DNA of 64,000 bases from positions 56,889 to 120,888 of the forward strand of contig NZ_WWGX01000091.1 of NCBI RefSeq assembly GCF_009862265.1. Direction: 5' to 3'. This document shows positions 43,866-52,216 of the stretch, one piece after another; position 1 is the stretch's first letter; each line of letters begins with the position of its first letter. Source of the stretch: Streptomyces sp. SID8352. Its GTDB lineage: Bacteria > Actinomycetota > Actinomycetes > Streptomycetales > Streptomycetaceae. Below the pieces are notes generated by a model that had not been told where the DNA came from, did not search any database, and was given only the letters and a program-made list of their open reading frames with translations. The position numbers were made by a program, and so were the translations under genes.

Positions 43866-46244
43866 ATGAACGCGCCGTACGACGGTGACCGCGGTCGGGC
43901 CGTGGACGGCACGGGCCGCCCCGGGGACCCGCCACCGCCCGACCACGGCCCCGCGCCGCAGCAGCCCGCGGACACCTACCTCCAGGACGCCTACGCCCAG
44001 GACCCCTACCGTTCGCAGGACCTCTCCGCCCAGGACCCGGTCTCCGAGGCCCTCTACGACCGCGCCGCGCATCCCCCGCCGCCCCCCGGCGCCTACGCCG
44101 CCCAGGAGCCCCTGTACGGCCACCCGGCGCCGTCGCCGCACGCCCCCGACCCCAGGGTCTGGGCCCGTACGCCGCCACCGGAGCCCGAGGGGCCGACGCA
44201 GAACCTGCCGTACGGCGACGACCCCCGCACGACCCGCTTCGTCGGTGTGGACGACCTCGTCACCGGGGCCGGCGCGGAGTACCACGAGCCGGACGCCTTC
44301 GCCCACCTCTTCCGCGACCAGCAGCAGGGCGGCGGCCACCCCGCCTACGGGAACCACGCCCCGGTCCCCGCCCCAGCCGCGGCACCCGCGCCGCACTACG
44401 GGGGCACCCCGGGCCCGTACGGCGGCCCCGCCGTCCCGGGCGGCTACGCGGCGCCCGGACAGGGTGAGTACGCCGCGCCCGCGCAGGGCGAGTACGCGGC
44501 GCCGCACCCGGGCGGCTACGCGGCACCGCCACCGGGGGAGTACGCGGTGGCCGCCGCGCCCGAGGCGGCCGAACCCATCGAGGAACCGCTGCCCGCTCCC
44601 ACCGCCCCCAGGGGAGGGCGCGCGGGAGGGCTGCTGAAGTCCAGCGCGCTGATGGCCGCGGGCACCATGGTCTCCCGGCTGACCGGGTTCATCCGCTCGG
44701 CGCTCATCGTCTCCGCCCTCGGCGTCGGCCTGCTCGGCGACACCTTCCAGGTGGCCTACCAGCTGCCGACGATGATCTACATCCTGACCGTCGGCGGCGG
44801 CCTCAACTCGGTGTTCGTCCCCCAGCTGGTGCGCGCCATGAAGGACGACGCCGACGGCGGCGAGGCCTTCGCCAACCGGCTGCTGACGCTCGTCATGGTG
44901 GCACTCGGCCTGCTCACCGCCCTGACGATCGTCACGGCGCCGGTGCTGATCAAGCTGCTCTCCGCCCCCGTCGCGAACGATCCGGCCGCCAACGAGGTGG
45001 GTATCACCTTCGTCCGCTACTTCCTGCCGTCGATCTTCTTCATGGGCCTCCACGTGGTCATGGGCCAGGTGCTCAACGCCCGCGGCAGGTTCGGCGCGAT
45101 GATGTGGACCCCGGTCCTCAACAACATCGTCATCATCGTCACCCTCGGCGCGTTCATCTGGGTGTACGGCACCGCGGAGAACTCCGGGATGAAGGTGACC
45201 AGCATCCCGCCGGAGGGCGAGCGACTGCTCGGCCTCGGCGTGCTGCTCGGCCTCGTCGTCCAGTCCCTGGCGATGATCCCCTACCTGCGCGAGACCGGCT
45301 TCCGGCTGCGGCCGCGCTTCGACTGGAAGGGCCACGGACTCGGCAAGGCGATGACCCTCGCCAAGTGGACGGTCTTCTTCGTGCTCGCCAACCAGGCGGG
45401 CGCGATGATCGTCATCCAGCTCTCCACCGCCGCGGGCAAGGCCTCCCCCGTCGACGGCACCGGCTTCGCCGCCTATGCCAACGCCCAGCTCATCTGGGGA
45501 CTGCCGCAGGCCATCATCACGGTCTCCCTGATGGCCGCCCTACTGCCCCGCATCTCGCGCTCCGCCGCCGAGGAGGACGGCGGCGCGGTCCGGGACGACA
45601 TCTCCCAGGGCCTGCGCACCACGGCCGTCGCCATCGTGCCGGTCTCCTTCGGCTTCGTCGCCCTCGGCATCCCGATGTGCACCCTGATGTTCGGCTCGTC
45701 GGGCACCGGCGAGGCCACCAACATGGGCTTCATGCTGATGGCCTTCGGCCTCGGCCTCATCCCCTACTCGGTGCAGTACGTCGTCCTGCGCGCCTTCTAC
45801 GCCTACGAGGACACCCGCACCCCCTTCTACAACACGGTCATCGTGGCCACCGTCAACGCGGGCGCCGCGGCCCTCTGCTTCCTGCTCCTCCCGGCCCGCT
45901 GGGCCGTGGTCGGCATGGCAGCCGCCTACGGCCTGGCCTACATGGCCGGTGTCGGTGTCGCCTGGCGGAGGCTGCGCAAGCGGCTCGGCGGCGACCTGGA
46001 CGGATCCCGGGTGCTGCGCACCTACGCCCGGCTCTGCATCGCCTCCGTCCCGGCCGCTCTGATCAGCGGCGCCGCCTGCTACGGCATCACCCGCGTGCTC
46101 GGCCAGGGCGCCGTCGGATCGCTCGCCGCTCTGCTGGCCGGCGGGGCGCTCCTGATCGGCGTCTTCTTCGCCGCCGCCCGCCGCATGCGCATCGAGGAGG
46201 TCAACTCCCTGGTCGGTATGGTCCGCGGACGCCTGGGACGCTGA
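43866..46244 (+). CDS. murJ: Lipid II flippase MurJ with long disordered N-terminus
   Basis: A 792-residue MviN/MurJ protein that flips lipid II across the membrane. Residues 1 to about 245 are cytoplasmic and low-complexity (Pro/Tyr/Gln/Asp-rich), including four near-repeats of a GEYAAP/GGYAAP unit at about 190-225. The 14-helix core starts at LLKSSALMAAGTMVSRLTGF. Typical segments are LNSVFVPQLVRAMKDD and VLRAFYAYEDTRTPFYNT. It lacks the C-terminal pseudokinase of mycobacterial MviN; that domain is encoded by the next gene. The ATG at 43866 follows GAGGTGGGG. Confidence 0.95.
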   Translation: MNAPYDGDRGRAVDGTGRPGDPPPPDHGPAPQQPADTYLQDAYAQDPYRSQDLSAQDPVSEALYDRAAHPPPPPGAYAAQEPLYGHPAPSPHAPDPRVWARTPPPEPEGPTQNLPYGDDPRTTRFVGVDDLVTGAGAEYHEPDAFAHLFRDQQQGGGHPAYGNHAPVPAPAAAPAPHYGGTPGPYGGPAVPGGYAAPGQGEYAAPAQGEYAAPHPGGYAAPPPGEYAVAAAPEAAEPIEEPLPAPTAPRGGRAGGLLKSSALMAAGTMVSRLTGFIRSALIVSALGVGLLGDTFQVAYQLPTMIYILTVGGGLNSVFVPQLVRAMKDDADGGEAFANRLLTLVMVALGLLTALTIVTAPVLIKLLSAPVANDPAANEVGITFVRYFLPSIFFMGLHVVMGQVLNARGRFGAMMWTPVLNNIVIIVTLGAFIWVYGTAENSGMKVTSIPPEGERLLGLGVLLGLVVQSLAMIPYLRETGFRLRPRFDWKGHGLGKAMTLAKWTVFFVLANQAGAMIVIQLSTAAGKASPVDGTGFAAYANAQLIWGLPQAIITVSLMAALLPRISRSAAEEDGGAVRDDISQGLRTTAVAIVPVSFGFVALGIPMCTLMFGSSGTGEATNMGFMLMAFGLGLIPYSVQYVVLRAFYAYEDTRTPFYNTVIVATVNAGAAALCFLLLPARWAVVGMAAAYGLAYMAGVGVAWRRLRKRLGGDLDGSRVLRTYARLCIASVPAALISGAACYGITRVLGQGAVGSLAALLAGGALLIGVFFAAARRMRIEEVNSLVGMVRGRLGR

Positions 46245-46269
46245 AACCGCGGGTAGGCGCACAACCATC

Positions 46270-46302
46270 GTCCACCGCCGTGTGTCGTGCATAGCGGTGG
46301 AC
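46270..46302 (+). terminator. Hairpin after murJ
   Basis: Perfect 9-bp arms GTCCACCGC and GCGGTGGAC with a 15-base loop, 25 bp after the murJ stop and 82 bp before the pseudokinase start. It may attenuate rather than fully end transcription into the next gene. Confidence 0.6.
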
Positions 46303-46384
46303 TGTGGGCACAATTGGATCGGCGTCGGACCGCGTGCCGCGCAGGTGGAACCGGCGCGCATCGAATGGGGAGGCAGGAACGACG

Positions 46385-48103
46385 GTGGCGGAACGGAGCA
46401 CAGCTGCCGTCGACGTGGCAGACAACAGCGGTGAGAAGCCGCTGACCGCACAGGCGGACCAGTCCACGGCCGACGGGGTGGCCAGCAACCGGGAGCGGGA
46501 CACGGACAGCGACGAGGCACAGCGGAGCACCACCGGCGAGGAGGCCGTCCCGCCTTCGCCCCCCGAGCTGCACAGCGGGCACAAGCTCGCCGGACGTTAC
46601 CGCCTGGAGGAATGCGTCACCCGCCTGGACGGCTTCAGCAGCTGGCGGGCGGTCGACGAGAAGCTGCGCCGTGCCGTCGGGGTCCACGTCCTCCCGGCCG
46701 ACCACGCCCGCGCCCGCTCGGTGCTGGCCGCGGCCCGCTCCGCCGCGCTCCTCGGCGACCCGCGCTTCGTCCAGGTCCTCGACGCGGTCGAGGAGAACAA
46801 CCTCGTCTACGTCGTCCACGAGTGGCTTCCCGACGCCACCGAACTGACCGCCCTCCTCGCCGCCGGCCCGCTGGAGGTGTACGACGCCTACCAGATGGTC
46901 AGCCAGGTCTCCTCCGCCATGGCCGCCGCACACCGCGAGGGCCTCGCACATCTGCGTCTGAGCCCCAACGCCGTGCTGCGCACCTCGACCGGCCAGTGGC
47001 GCATCCGGGGGCTCGCCGTCAACGCCGCACTCCGCGGCATCGCCTCGGACACCCCCCAGCGCGCCGACACCGAGGCCATCGGCGCCCTGCTCTACGCCTC
47101 CCTCACCCAGCGCTGGCCGTACGAGAACGACGCCTACGGCCTGTCCGGCCTGCCCAAGGACCTCGGACTGATCCCCCCCGACCAGGTGCGGGCCGGCGTC
47201 CACCGAGGACTGTCCGAGCTGGCCACGCGCGCGCTCGCCAACGACGGCGCCACCGCCTCGCGCCATGAGTCCCCGTGCACCACGCCGGAGGAGCTGGTGA
47301 AGGCGATCGGCGAGATGCCCCGCATCCGCCCGCCGGAGCCCGCCTTCACCGCCCCGCCGGCGTACCAGCGCACGACCTACCAGCAGGGCCCGTACGGCCG
47401 CCCGGCGCCGCACCCTGGGATCACCCAGCCGGTGCCGACCCCGCCGCCCCCGTTGCAGAGCCGCACCGGCAAGGCCCTGAAGTGGGCCGTCTCCGCGCTG
47501 CTGATCGCCGCCCTGGGCCTGGGAAGCTGGCAGCTCGCCGACGCGCTCATGGAACGCGGCGGCAAGACCGACGACCAGAACCAGACCCAGACGACCGAGG
47601 GCGGCAACAAGGGCGGCGAGAAGCCCAAGCCAGCCACACCCCTCAAGATCCACGACGCCGTCGAGTACTACCCCGACGGCAAGCCCCAGCACGCCAACGA
47701 CGTGGGGCTCAGCTACGACGGCGACCCCTCCACGTACTGGCGCACCTACTCCTACAACGAGGGACCCGAACTGGCGCCCTACAAGCAGGGCGTGGGCATC
47801 ATGTACGACCTCGGCGCCGTCCGGAACGTCTCGTCCGCCTCGATAGGGCTGTTCTACGGCGGTGCCCGCACCACGGCCCACCTGTACGCGGCCGACTCCC
47901 TCTCATCCTCCGCACCGCTCGGCTCCATGAAGGAGATCGGGCAGGTCTCGACGTCCGGACAGGTACTGGAGTTCTCCGCCGAGCGCGCGGTGAAGACCCG
48001 CTACGTGCTGGTGTGGATCACCTCCGCGCCGTACTCGGGGCGGGACGAGTACAGCGGCGCCGGATACAAGCAGGCGATCACCGAAGTGCGGTTCAAGGGC
48101 TGA
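46385..48103 (+). CDS. Membrane pseudokinase with extracellular C-terminal domain (MurJ partner-like)
   Basis: A 572-residue protein. After a polar N-terminus (1-65), a kinase-fold domain runs to about residue 310 (LAGRYRLEECVTRLDGFSSW). Catalytic residues are lost: the VAxK lysine is replaced (AVGVHVLP), and HRDLKPEN reads HLRLSPNA, so Asp, Lys and Asn are gone. A TM helix follows (VSALLIAALGLGSWQLADAL, about 367-388). The extracellular end (about 420-572) resembles the F5/8-like end domain of mycobacterial MviN (YDGDPSTYWRTYSY). The start is the GTG at 46385. Role inferred: phospho-regulated control of MurJ. Confidence 0.86.
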   Translation: MAERSTAAVDVADNSGEKPLTAQADQSTADGVASNRERDTDSDEAQRSTTGEEAVPPSPPELHSGHKLAGRYRLEECVTRLDGFSSWRAVDEKLRRAVGVHVLPADHARARSVLAAARSAALLGDPRFVQVLDAVEENNLVYVVHEWLPDATELTALLAAGPLEVYDAYQMVSQVSSAMAAAHREGLAHLRLSPNAVLRTSTGQWRIRGLAVNAALRGIASDTPQRADTEAIGALLYASLTQRWPYENDAYGLSGLPKDLGLIPPDQVRAGVHRGLSELATRALANDGATASRHESPCTTPEELVKAIGEMPRIRPPEPAFTAPPAYQRTTYQQGPYGRPAPHPGITQPVPTPPPPLQSRTGKALKWAVSALLIAALGLGSWQLADALMERGGKTDDQNQTQTTEGGNKGGEKPKPATPLKIHDAVEYYPDGKPQHANDVGLSYDGDPSTYWRTYSYNEGPELAPYKQGVGIMYDLGAVRNVSSASIGLFYGGARTTAHLYAADSLSSSAPLGSMKEIGQVSTSGQVLEFSAERAVKTRYVLVWITSAPYSGRDEYSGAGYKQAITEVRFKG

Positions 48104-48130
48104 CGACGCGACGGGGGGTGGGGCGTCCCG

Positions 48131-48844
48131 ATGGGGGAGAATCCCGGGGATCCCGCGGCATCGGACGAGACGCTGCTGGAGCGGCACGTCGCCGGTGACC
48201 CGGACGCATTCGGCGAACTGGTACGGCGCCACCGCGACCGGCTCTGGGCCGTCGCCCTGCGGACGCTGGGGGACCGCGAGGAGGCCGCCGACGCCGTGCA
48301 GGACGCCCTTGTCTCGGCGTACCGGGCCGCAGGCAGCTTCCGCGGACAGGCGGCGGTCACCACCTGGCTGCACAGGATCACGGTGAACGCCTGCCTGGAC
48401 CGCGCCCGCAAGGCCGCCTCCCGGAGAACGGCCCCGGTCGACGACGCCGAGCGGCTGGACCGGCTGCTGGAGCCCCATGAGTCCGCCTCGGCGCCCGCCG
48501 AGCGCAAGGACCTCCACCGCGAACTGCTGGAAGCGCTGGACACCCTGCCCGCCGACCAGCGGGCCGCCCTGGTCCTGGTCGACATGCAGGCCTATCCGGT
48601 GGCGGAGGCCGCCCGCATCCTCGACGCTCCGGTCGGCACCATCAAGAGCCGCTGCGCCCGTGGCAGGGCCCGCCTCCTCCCCCTGCTCACCCATCTCCGC
48701 CCCGGCCGCCGCGACGAGGGCGGGGCGGACAAGCAGGACGGGAGGACCGGCACGGGACGGAACCGGACCCGAGGGGCATCCGTCCCACCGGCAGCGGGAC
48801 CCAGCGATCCAGCCACGGTGAAGGGCGGAGGTGGACGAGCGTGA
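48131..48844 (+). CDS. sigM: ECF sigma factor SigM
   Basis: A 237-residue extracytoplasmic-function sigma factor. Sigma region 2 is at about residues 18-80 (GDPDAFGELVRRHRDRLW, DAVQDALVSAYRAAGSFRGQ, TWLHRITVNACLDRARKA). Region 4 is at about 128-180 (LEALDTLPADQRAALVLVDM, VGTIKSRCARGRARL). A 55-residue disordered tail follows. Its position between murJ/pseudokinase and trxBA and its overlap (GTGA) with an anti-sigma gene match SigM of S. coelicolor. Confidence 0.92.
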   Translation: MGENPGDPAASDETLLERHVAGDPDAFGELVRRHRDRLWAVALRTLGDREEAADAVQDALVSAYRAAGSFRGQAAVTTWLHRITVNACLDRARKAASRRTAPVDDAERLDRLLEPHESASAPAERKDLHRELLEALDTLPADQRAALVLVDMQAYPVAEAARILDAPVGTIKSRCARGRARLLPLLTHLRPGRRDEGGADKQDGRTGTGRNRTRGASVPPAAGPSDPATVKGGGGRA

Positions 48845-49722
48845 CATCGTCGACGGCGGACATGGCCGGGCACCCGGACATCACCGAGATCTCAGATCTC
48901 ACCGAGGGTCTGCTCCCTCCGGCCAGGAGCGAAGACATCCGGCGGCATCTGGAGGAGTGCGCGCCCTGCACGGACCTCCACGCCTCGCTGGAGGAGATCC
49001 GGGAGCTGATGGGGAACCTCCCGACCCCCTCCGCGATGCCGGACGACGTTGCCGACCGCATCGATGCCGCTCTCGCCGCGGAGGCGGAAGGTCCCTCCGG
49101 GGACACCCATGACCGCGTCCGCGTTTCACGTGAAACATCGCCTGTGTCCGACCGGCCCTCGGGAGGCGCACGCTCCTCGACCACGGGGCCGGGCCGCAAG
49201 GGCAGCGGAAGTCCCCGGGACCGGAGGCGGGGCGGACCCCGCCGGATCGCCGTCCTGGGAGCGGTGGCCGCCGTCGCGGCCCTGGGGCTGGGCTCCGTGA
49301 TCGTGACCTCCCTCAGCGGCAACGACGACCCCGGTACCACGGCCCACGCCAAGCGGGCCGCCGCTGTCGAGAGCTTCTCCGAGGAGGGACTCCAGGAGCA
49401 GGTCACCGCGCTGCTGGCAGGGACCGCGGGCCCATCCGCCACGCCACGCACCTTCGGTGCCGAGTCCGGGGCCGGCGAGAAGAACCGTCTCCTGAGGGAG
49501 CCGGCGCTCCCCGGGTGCGTACAACAGGGGATCGGCCGCGACGACGCGGTGCTGGCGACCGAGGATGGCGTCTACCAGGGAAGGCGTGCCATGCTCGTGG
49601 TACTGCCCGACCGCACCGACGACCGCAGGGTCACCGCCTACCTCGTCGAGTCGACGTGTGTGGACCAGCCGTCCATGAACAGGGCAAAGGTGCTGTTCAC
49701 GCGCTCCTACGCCCGACCCTGA
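48841..49722 (+). CDS. Zinc-finger anti-sigma factor for SigM (membrane)
   Basis: A 293-residue protein beginning at a GTG that overlaps the sigM stop by four bases. The zinc-binding anti-sigma motif HxxxCxxC is present at H36-C40-C43 (RRHLEECAPC). A disordered stretch follows, then one TM helix (AVLGAVAAVAALGLGSVIV, about 138-156) and an extracytoplasmic domain with two Cys (PGCVQQ, STCVDQ). It should hold SigM inactive until a redox or envelope signal. The parS site 49123-49136 lies inside the gene and encodes V95-S-R-E-T99. Confidence 0.88.
   Translation: MTSSTADMAGHPDITEISDLTEGLLPPARSEDIRRHLEECAPCTDLHASLEEIRELMGNLPTPSAMPDDVADRIDAALAAEAEGPSGDTHDRVRVSRETSPVSDRPSGGARSSTTGPGRKGSGSPRDRRRGGPRRIAVLGAVAAVAALGLGSVIVTSLSGNDDPGTTAHAKRAAAVESFSEEGLQEQVTALLAGTAGPSATPRTFGAESGAGEKNRLLREPALPGCVQQGIGRDDAVLATEDGVYQGRRAMLVVLPDRTDDRRVTAYLVESTCVDQPSMNRAKVLFTRSYARP
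49123..49136. promoter_or_regulatory. parS site inside the anti-sigma gene
   Basis: A perfect GTTTCACGTGAAAC within codons 95-99, read as V-S-R-E-T in the disordered linker between the zinc finger and the TM helix. Confidence 0.95.
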
Positions 49723-49764
49723 GCCACCGCTCTCATCCCTTCGCATGATGCGCCCCGCCACAGC

Positions 49765-49792
49765 GGGAATAGCGCGCCCCTTAATATCCGTT
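49765..49792 (+). promoter_or_regulatory. SigR-type promoter of trxB-trxA
   Basis: GGGAAT (49765-49770) and GTT (49790-49792) are separated by 19 bases, close to the GGAAT-N18-GTT consensus of SigR, the thiol-oxidative-stress sigma factor. It lies about 75 bp upstream of trxB. trxBA is a classic SigR target in Streptomyces, so the assignment is strong although the spacing is one base longer. Confidence 0.75.
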
Positions 49793-49866
49793 GGGTCGGA
49801 TGGGAGCTGAGGAGATGAGCCCCGCCCGGCCCTGTAAGAAGCTGTCCAGAGACGAGGAATGAAGCC

Positions 49867-50835
49867 GTGAGCGACGTCCGAAACGTGATCATCATCGGCT
49901 CCGGCCCCGCCGGCTACACGGCGGCGCTCTACACCGCGCGCGCGTCGCTGAAGCCGCTGGTGTTCGAGGGCGCCGTCACCGCAGGCGGTGCGCTGATGAA
50001 CACCACCGATGTGGAGAACTTCCCGGGCTTCCAGAACGGCATCATGGGCCCGGAGCTCATGGACAACATGCGCGCCCAGTCGGAGCGCTTCGGCGCCGAG
50101 CTCATCCCGGACGACATCGTCTCCGTCGACCTGTCCGGTGAGATCAAGACCGTCACCGACACCGCCGGTACGGTTCACCGCGCCAAGGCGGTCATCGTCG
50201 CCACCGGTTCCCAGCACCGCAAGCTCGGCCTGCCGAACGAGGACGCCCTCTCCGGTCGTGGCGTCTCCTGGTGCGCGACCTGTGACGGCTTCTTCTTCAA
50301 GGACCAGGACATCGCCGTGATCGGCGGTGGCGACACCGCGATGGAGGAGGCGACCTTCCTCTCCCGCTTCGCCAAGTCCGTCACGATCGTCCACCGCCGC
50401 GACACCCTGCGCGCCTCCAAGGCGATGCAGGAGCGCGCCTTCGCCGACCCGAAGATCTCCTTCGCCTGGGACAGCGAGATCGCCGAGGTCGTCGGCGACC
50501 AGAAGCTGGCCGGGCTGAAGCTGCGCAACATCAAGACCGGCGAGCTCTCCGACCTGGCCGTGACCGGCCTCTTCATCGCCATCGGTCACGACCCCCGCAC
50601 CGAGCTCTTCAAGGGCCAGCTCGACCTGGACCCGGAGGGCTACCTCAAGGTCGACGCCCCGTCGACCCGCACCAGTGTGACCGGTGTCTTCGGCGCCGGC
50701 GACGTGGTCGACCACACGTACCGCCAGGCGATCACCGCAGCCGGTACCGGCTGTTCCGCGGCCCTCGACGCCGAGCGCTTCCTTGCCGCGCTCAGCGACG
50801 AGGACCAGGCAGAGCCCGAGAAGACTGCGGTCTGA
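49867..50835 (+). CDS. trxB: Thioredoxin reductase
   Basis: A 322-residue FAD/NADPH flavoprotein that reduces thioredoxin. The FAD motif GSGPAGYTAALYTARA is at the N-terminus, the redox pair is in WCATCDGFFF, and the NADPH motif is VIGGGDTAMEEATFL. VFGAGDVVDHTYRQAITAAG is the C-terminal FAD segment. The GTG at 49867 has GAGGAA seven bases upstream. First gene of the trxB-trxA operon under the SigR-like promoter. Confidence 0.97.
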   Translation: MSDVRNVIIIGSGPAGYTAALYTARASLKPLVFEGAVTAGGALMNTTDVENFPGFQNGIMGPELMDNMRAQSERFGAELIPDDIVSVDLSGEIKTVTDTAGTVHRAKAVIVATGSQHRKLGLPNEDALSGRGVSWCATCDGFFFKDQDIAVIGGGDTAMEEATFLSRFAKSVTIVHRRDTLRASKAMQERAFADPKISFAWDSEIAEVVGDQKLAGLKLRNIKTGELSDLAVTGLFIAIGHDPRTELFKGQLDLDPEGYLKVDAPSTRTSVTGVFGAGDVVDHTYRQAITAAGTGCSAALDAERFLAALSDEDQAEPEKTAV

Positions 50836-50870
50836 CCCCTATCCACACATCCATAAGTGAGGAGCCCGCT

Positions 50871-51203
50871 GTGGCCGGCACCCTGAAGAACGTCACCGAC
50901 GACACATTCGATGAGGATGTCCTCAAGAGCGACAAGCCCGTTCTGGTGGACTTCTGGGCCGCGTGGTGCGGTCCGTGCCGTCAGATCGCGCCGTCACTGG
51001 AGGCCATCGCGGCCGAGTACGGCGAGAAGATCGAGATCGTCAAGCTGAACATCGATGAGAACCCGGCCACGGCTGCCAAGTACGGCGTCATGTCCATCCC
51101 GACCCTGAACGTCTACCAGGGCGGCGAGGTCGCCAAGACCATCGTCGGTGCCAAGCCGAAGGCCGCGATCGTCCGCGACCTTGAGGACTTCATCGCCGAC
51201 TGA
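50871..51203 (+). CDS. trxA: Thioredoxin
   Basis: A 110-residue thioredoxin with the active site in FWAAWCGPCRQIAP and the cis-proline in MSIPTLNVYQGG. It reduces disulfides of cytoplasmic proteins using TrxB. The GTG at 50871 has GAGGAG six bases upstream and lies 35 bp after trxB. A parS (51205) starts one base after the stop, followed by a terminator. Confidence 0.97.
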   Translation: MAGTLKNVTDDTFDEDVLKSDKPVLVDFWAAWCGPCRQIAPSLEAIAAEYGEKIEIVKLNIDENPATAAKYGVMSIPTLNVYQGGEVAKTIVGAKPKAAIVRDLEDFIAD

Positions 51204-51204
51204 T

Positions 51205-51218
51205 GTTTCACGTGAAAC
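51205..51218. promoter_or_regulatory. parS site after trxA
   Basis: A perfect GTTTCACGTGAAAC one base after the trxA stop codon and one base before the terminator stem. Confidence 0.95.
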
Positions 51219-51219
51219 A

Positions 51220-51253
51220 CGCATGGGCCGTCCCGGAAGGGGCGGCCCATGCG
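51220..51253. terminator. Hairpin terminator of trxBA, shared with the convergent GNAT gene
   Basis: Perfect 11-bp arms CGCATGGGCCG and CGGCCCATGCG, with an additional inner CCC/GGG pairing. It lies between convergent genes ending at 51203 and 51276. Confidence 0.88.
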
Positions 51254-51275
51254 GCGTTACTGAGGGCTCCCGGCA

Positions 51276-51893
51276 TCACAGCGGCCGGAGCACCGGATCC
51301 TTCTGAACGGCACCGAGAAGCCGGTCCAGTGCCATCTCCACGTCTTCCTTCCACGACAGTGTGGACCGGAGCTCCAGCCGGAGCCGGGGATGGTTCGTAT
51401 GGGGCCGCACCGTCTTGAAGCCCACGGCCAGCAGATGATCCGTCGGCAGCATGCAGGCAGGTTCCTTCCAGTGGGTGTCCCCGAAGGCCTCGATGGCTTT
51501 GACACCCCGCCGCAGCAGATCCTTGGCGACGGTCTGCACCATCACCCGGCCGAGCCCCTGTCCCCGGTAGGCGGGCAGCAGGAAGGCCGTGATCAGTTGC
51601 ACCGCGTCGGAGGCGACCGGGCTCGTGGGAAAAGCCGCCGAACGGGGAACGTAGGCGGGTGGCGCGTAGAGCACGAAGCCCACAGGCACGTCGTCGATCC
51701 GCACCACCCGGCCGCAGGAGCCCCAGTCCAGCAGTACGGCCGAGATCCAGGACTCCTTCTCCCGGGCCGCCCTGCCCTCCCTCACCGCGGCTTCGCCCCT
51801 GACCGGGTCCAGTTCCCAGAAGACGCATGTGCGGCAGCGCTGGGGGAGATCCTGAAGGTTGTCCAGCGTGAGCGGTACGAGCCGACGCCCCAT
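51276..51893 (-). CDS. GNAT-family acetyltransferase
   Basis: A 205-residue protein with a GNAT core: ITAFLLPAYRGQGLGRVMVQ is the acetyl-CoA loop and LLRRGVKAIEAFGD follows. The N-terminus has a CRTCVFWELDP segment with a Cys pair conserved in Streptomyces homologues next to parB, as far as I recall. The ATG at 51893 has GAGGA nine bases upstream, and these bases lie within the small ORF 51782-52039. Substrate unknown; consistent linkage to parAB is notable. Confidence 0.85.
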   Translation of the reverse strand: MGRRLVPLTLDNLQDLPQRCRTCVFWELDPVRGEAAVREGRAAREKESWISAVLLDWGSCGRVVRIDDVPVGFVLYAPPAYVPRSAAFPTSPVASDAVQLITAFLLPAYRGQGLGRVMVQTVAKDLLRRGVKAIEAFGDTHWKEPACMLPTDHLLAVGFKTVRPHTNHPRLRLELRSTLSWKEDVEMALDRLLGAVQKDPVLRPL

Positions 51894-52039
51894 GAAGGCT
51901 GTTCCTCGCTTCCTTCGCCCGCGGCTTCGCGGGCCGCTGTCAGAGCGCTCCGTTCCCCAAGCAGGCTGCCGATGAACCCGCCGAGCGCGCCCAGTCCCAG
52001 CCCTCCGCCGATCAGAGCGATACGGCTCATGGTCCGCAT
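51782..52039 (-). CDS. Small glycine-zipper membrane peptide, overlaps the GNAT start
   Basis: An 85-residue frame starting at the ATG 52039, with AAGGAG nine bases upstream; a second ATG three codons in starts MSRIALIGGG. Residues 5-28 form a glycine-zipper hydrophobic segment (IALIGGGLGLGALGGFIGSL) followed by a charged ERSALTAAREAAGEGSEE stretch. The frame continues 112 bases into the GNAT gene, where the translation looks unstructured. It could be a real short membrane protein coupled to the GNAT gene, or a translated leader. Function unknown. Confidence 0.5.
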   Translation of the reverse strand: MRTMSRIALIGGGLGLGALGGFIGSLLGERSALTAAREAAGEGSEEQPSWGVGSYRSRWTTFRISPSAAAHASSGNWTRSGAKPR

Positions 52040-52051
52040 GTCCCCTGTCTC

Positions 52052-52082
52052 CTTCTCAGAGGTACCCGCTTCTCAGAGGTAC
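52052..52082. repeat. Two 14-bp direct repeats in the small ORF leader
   Basis: CTTCTCAGAGGTAC occurs at 52052-52065 and 52069-52082 (17-bp period). The copy nearer the small ORF merges into its ribosome-binding region. Possibly a duplicated regulatory site or slippage product. Confidence 0.8.
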
Positions 52083-52152
52083 GGCCGGATGGTGGCGCCA
52101 CCTTCCAGCATCGTAACCACGCCGGGATGGCCTCAACACCGACCCGAAGCAA

Positions 52153-52194
52153 AGGGCGGACCGTGTTCCGGTCATCACCGGTACGGTCCGCCCT
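52153..52194 (-). terminator. Terminator of parAB
   Basis: Perfect 12-bp arms AGGGCGGACCGT and ACGGTCCGCCCT with an inner CCGG/CCGG pairing, starting 22 bp after the parB stop on the minus strand. Confidence 0.88.
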
Positions 52195-52216
52195 CTGCGC
52201 GTGGGTCAGTCTCGGG

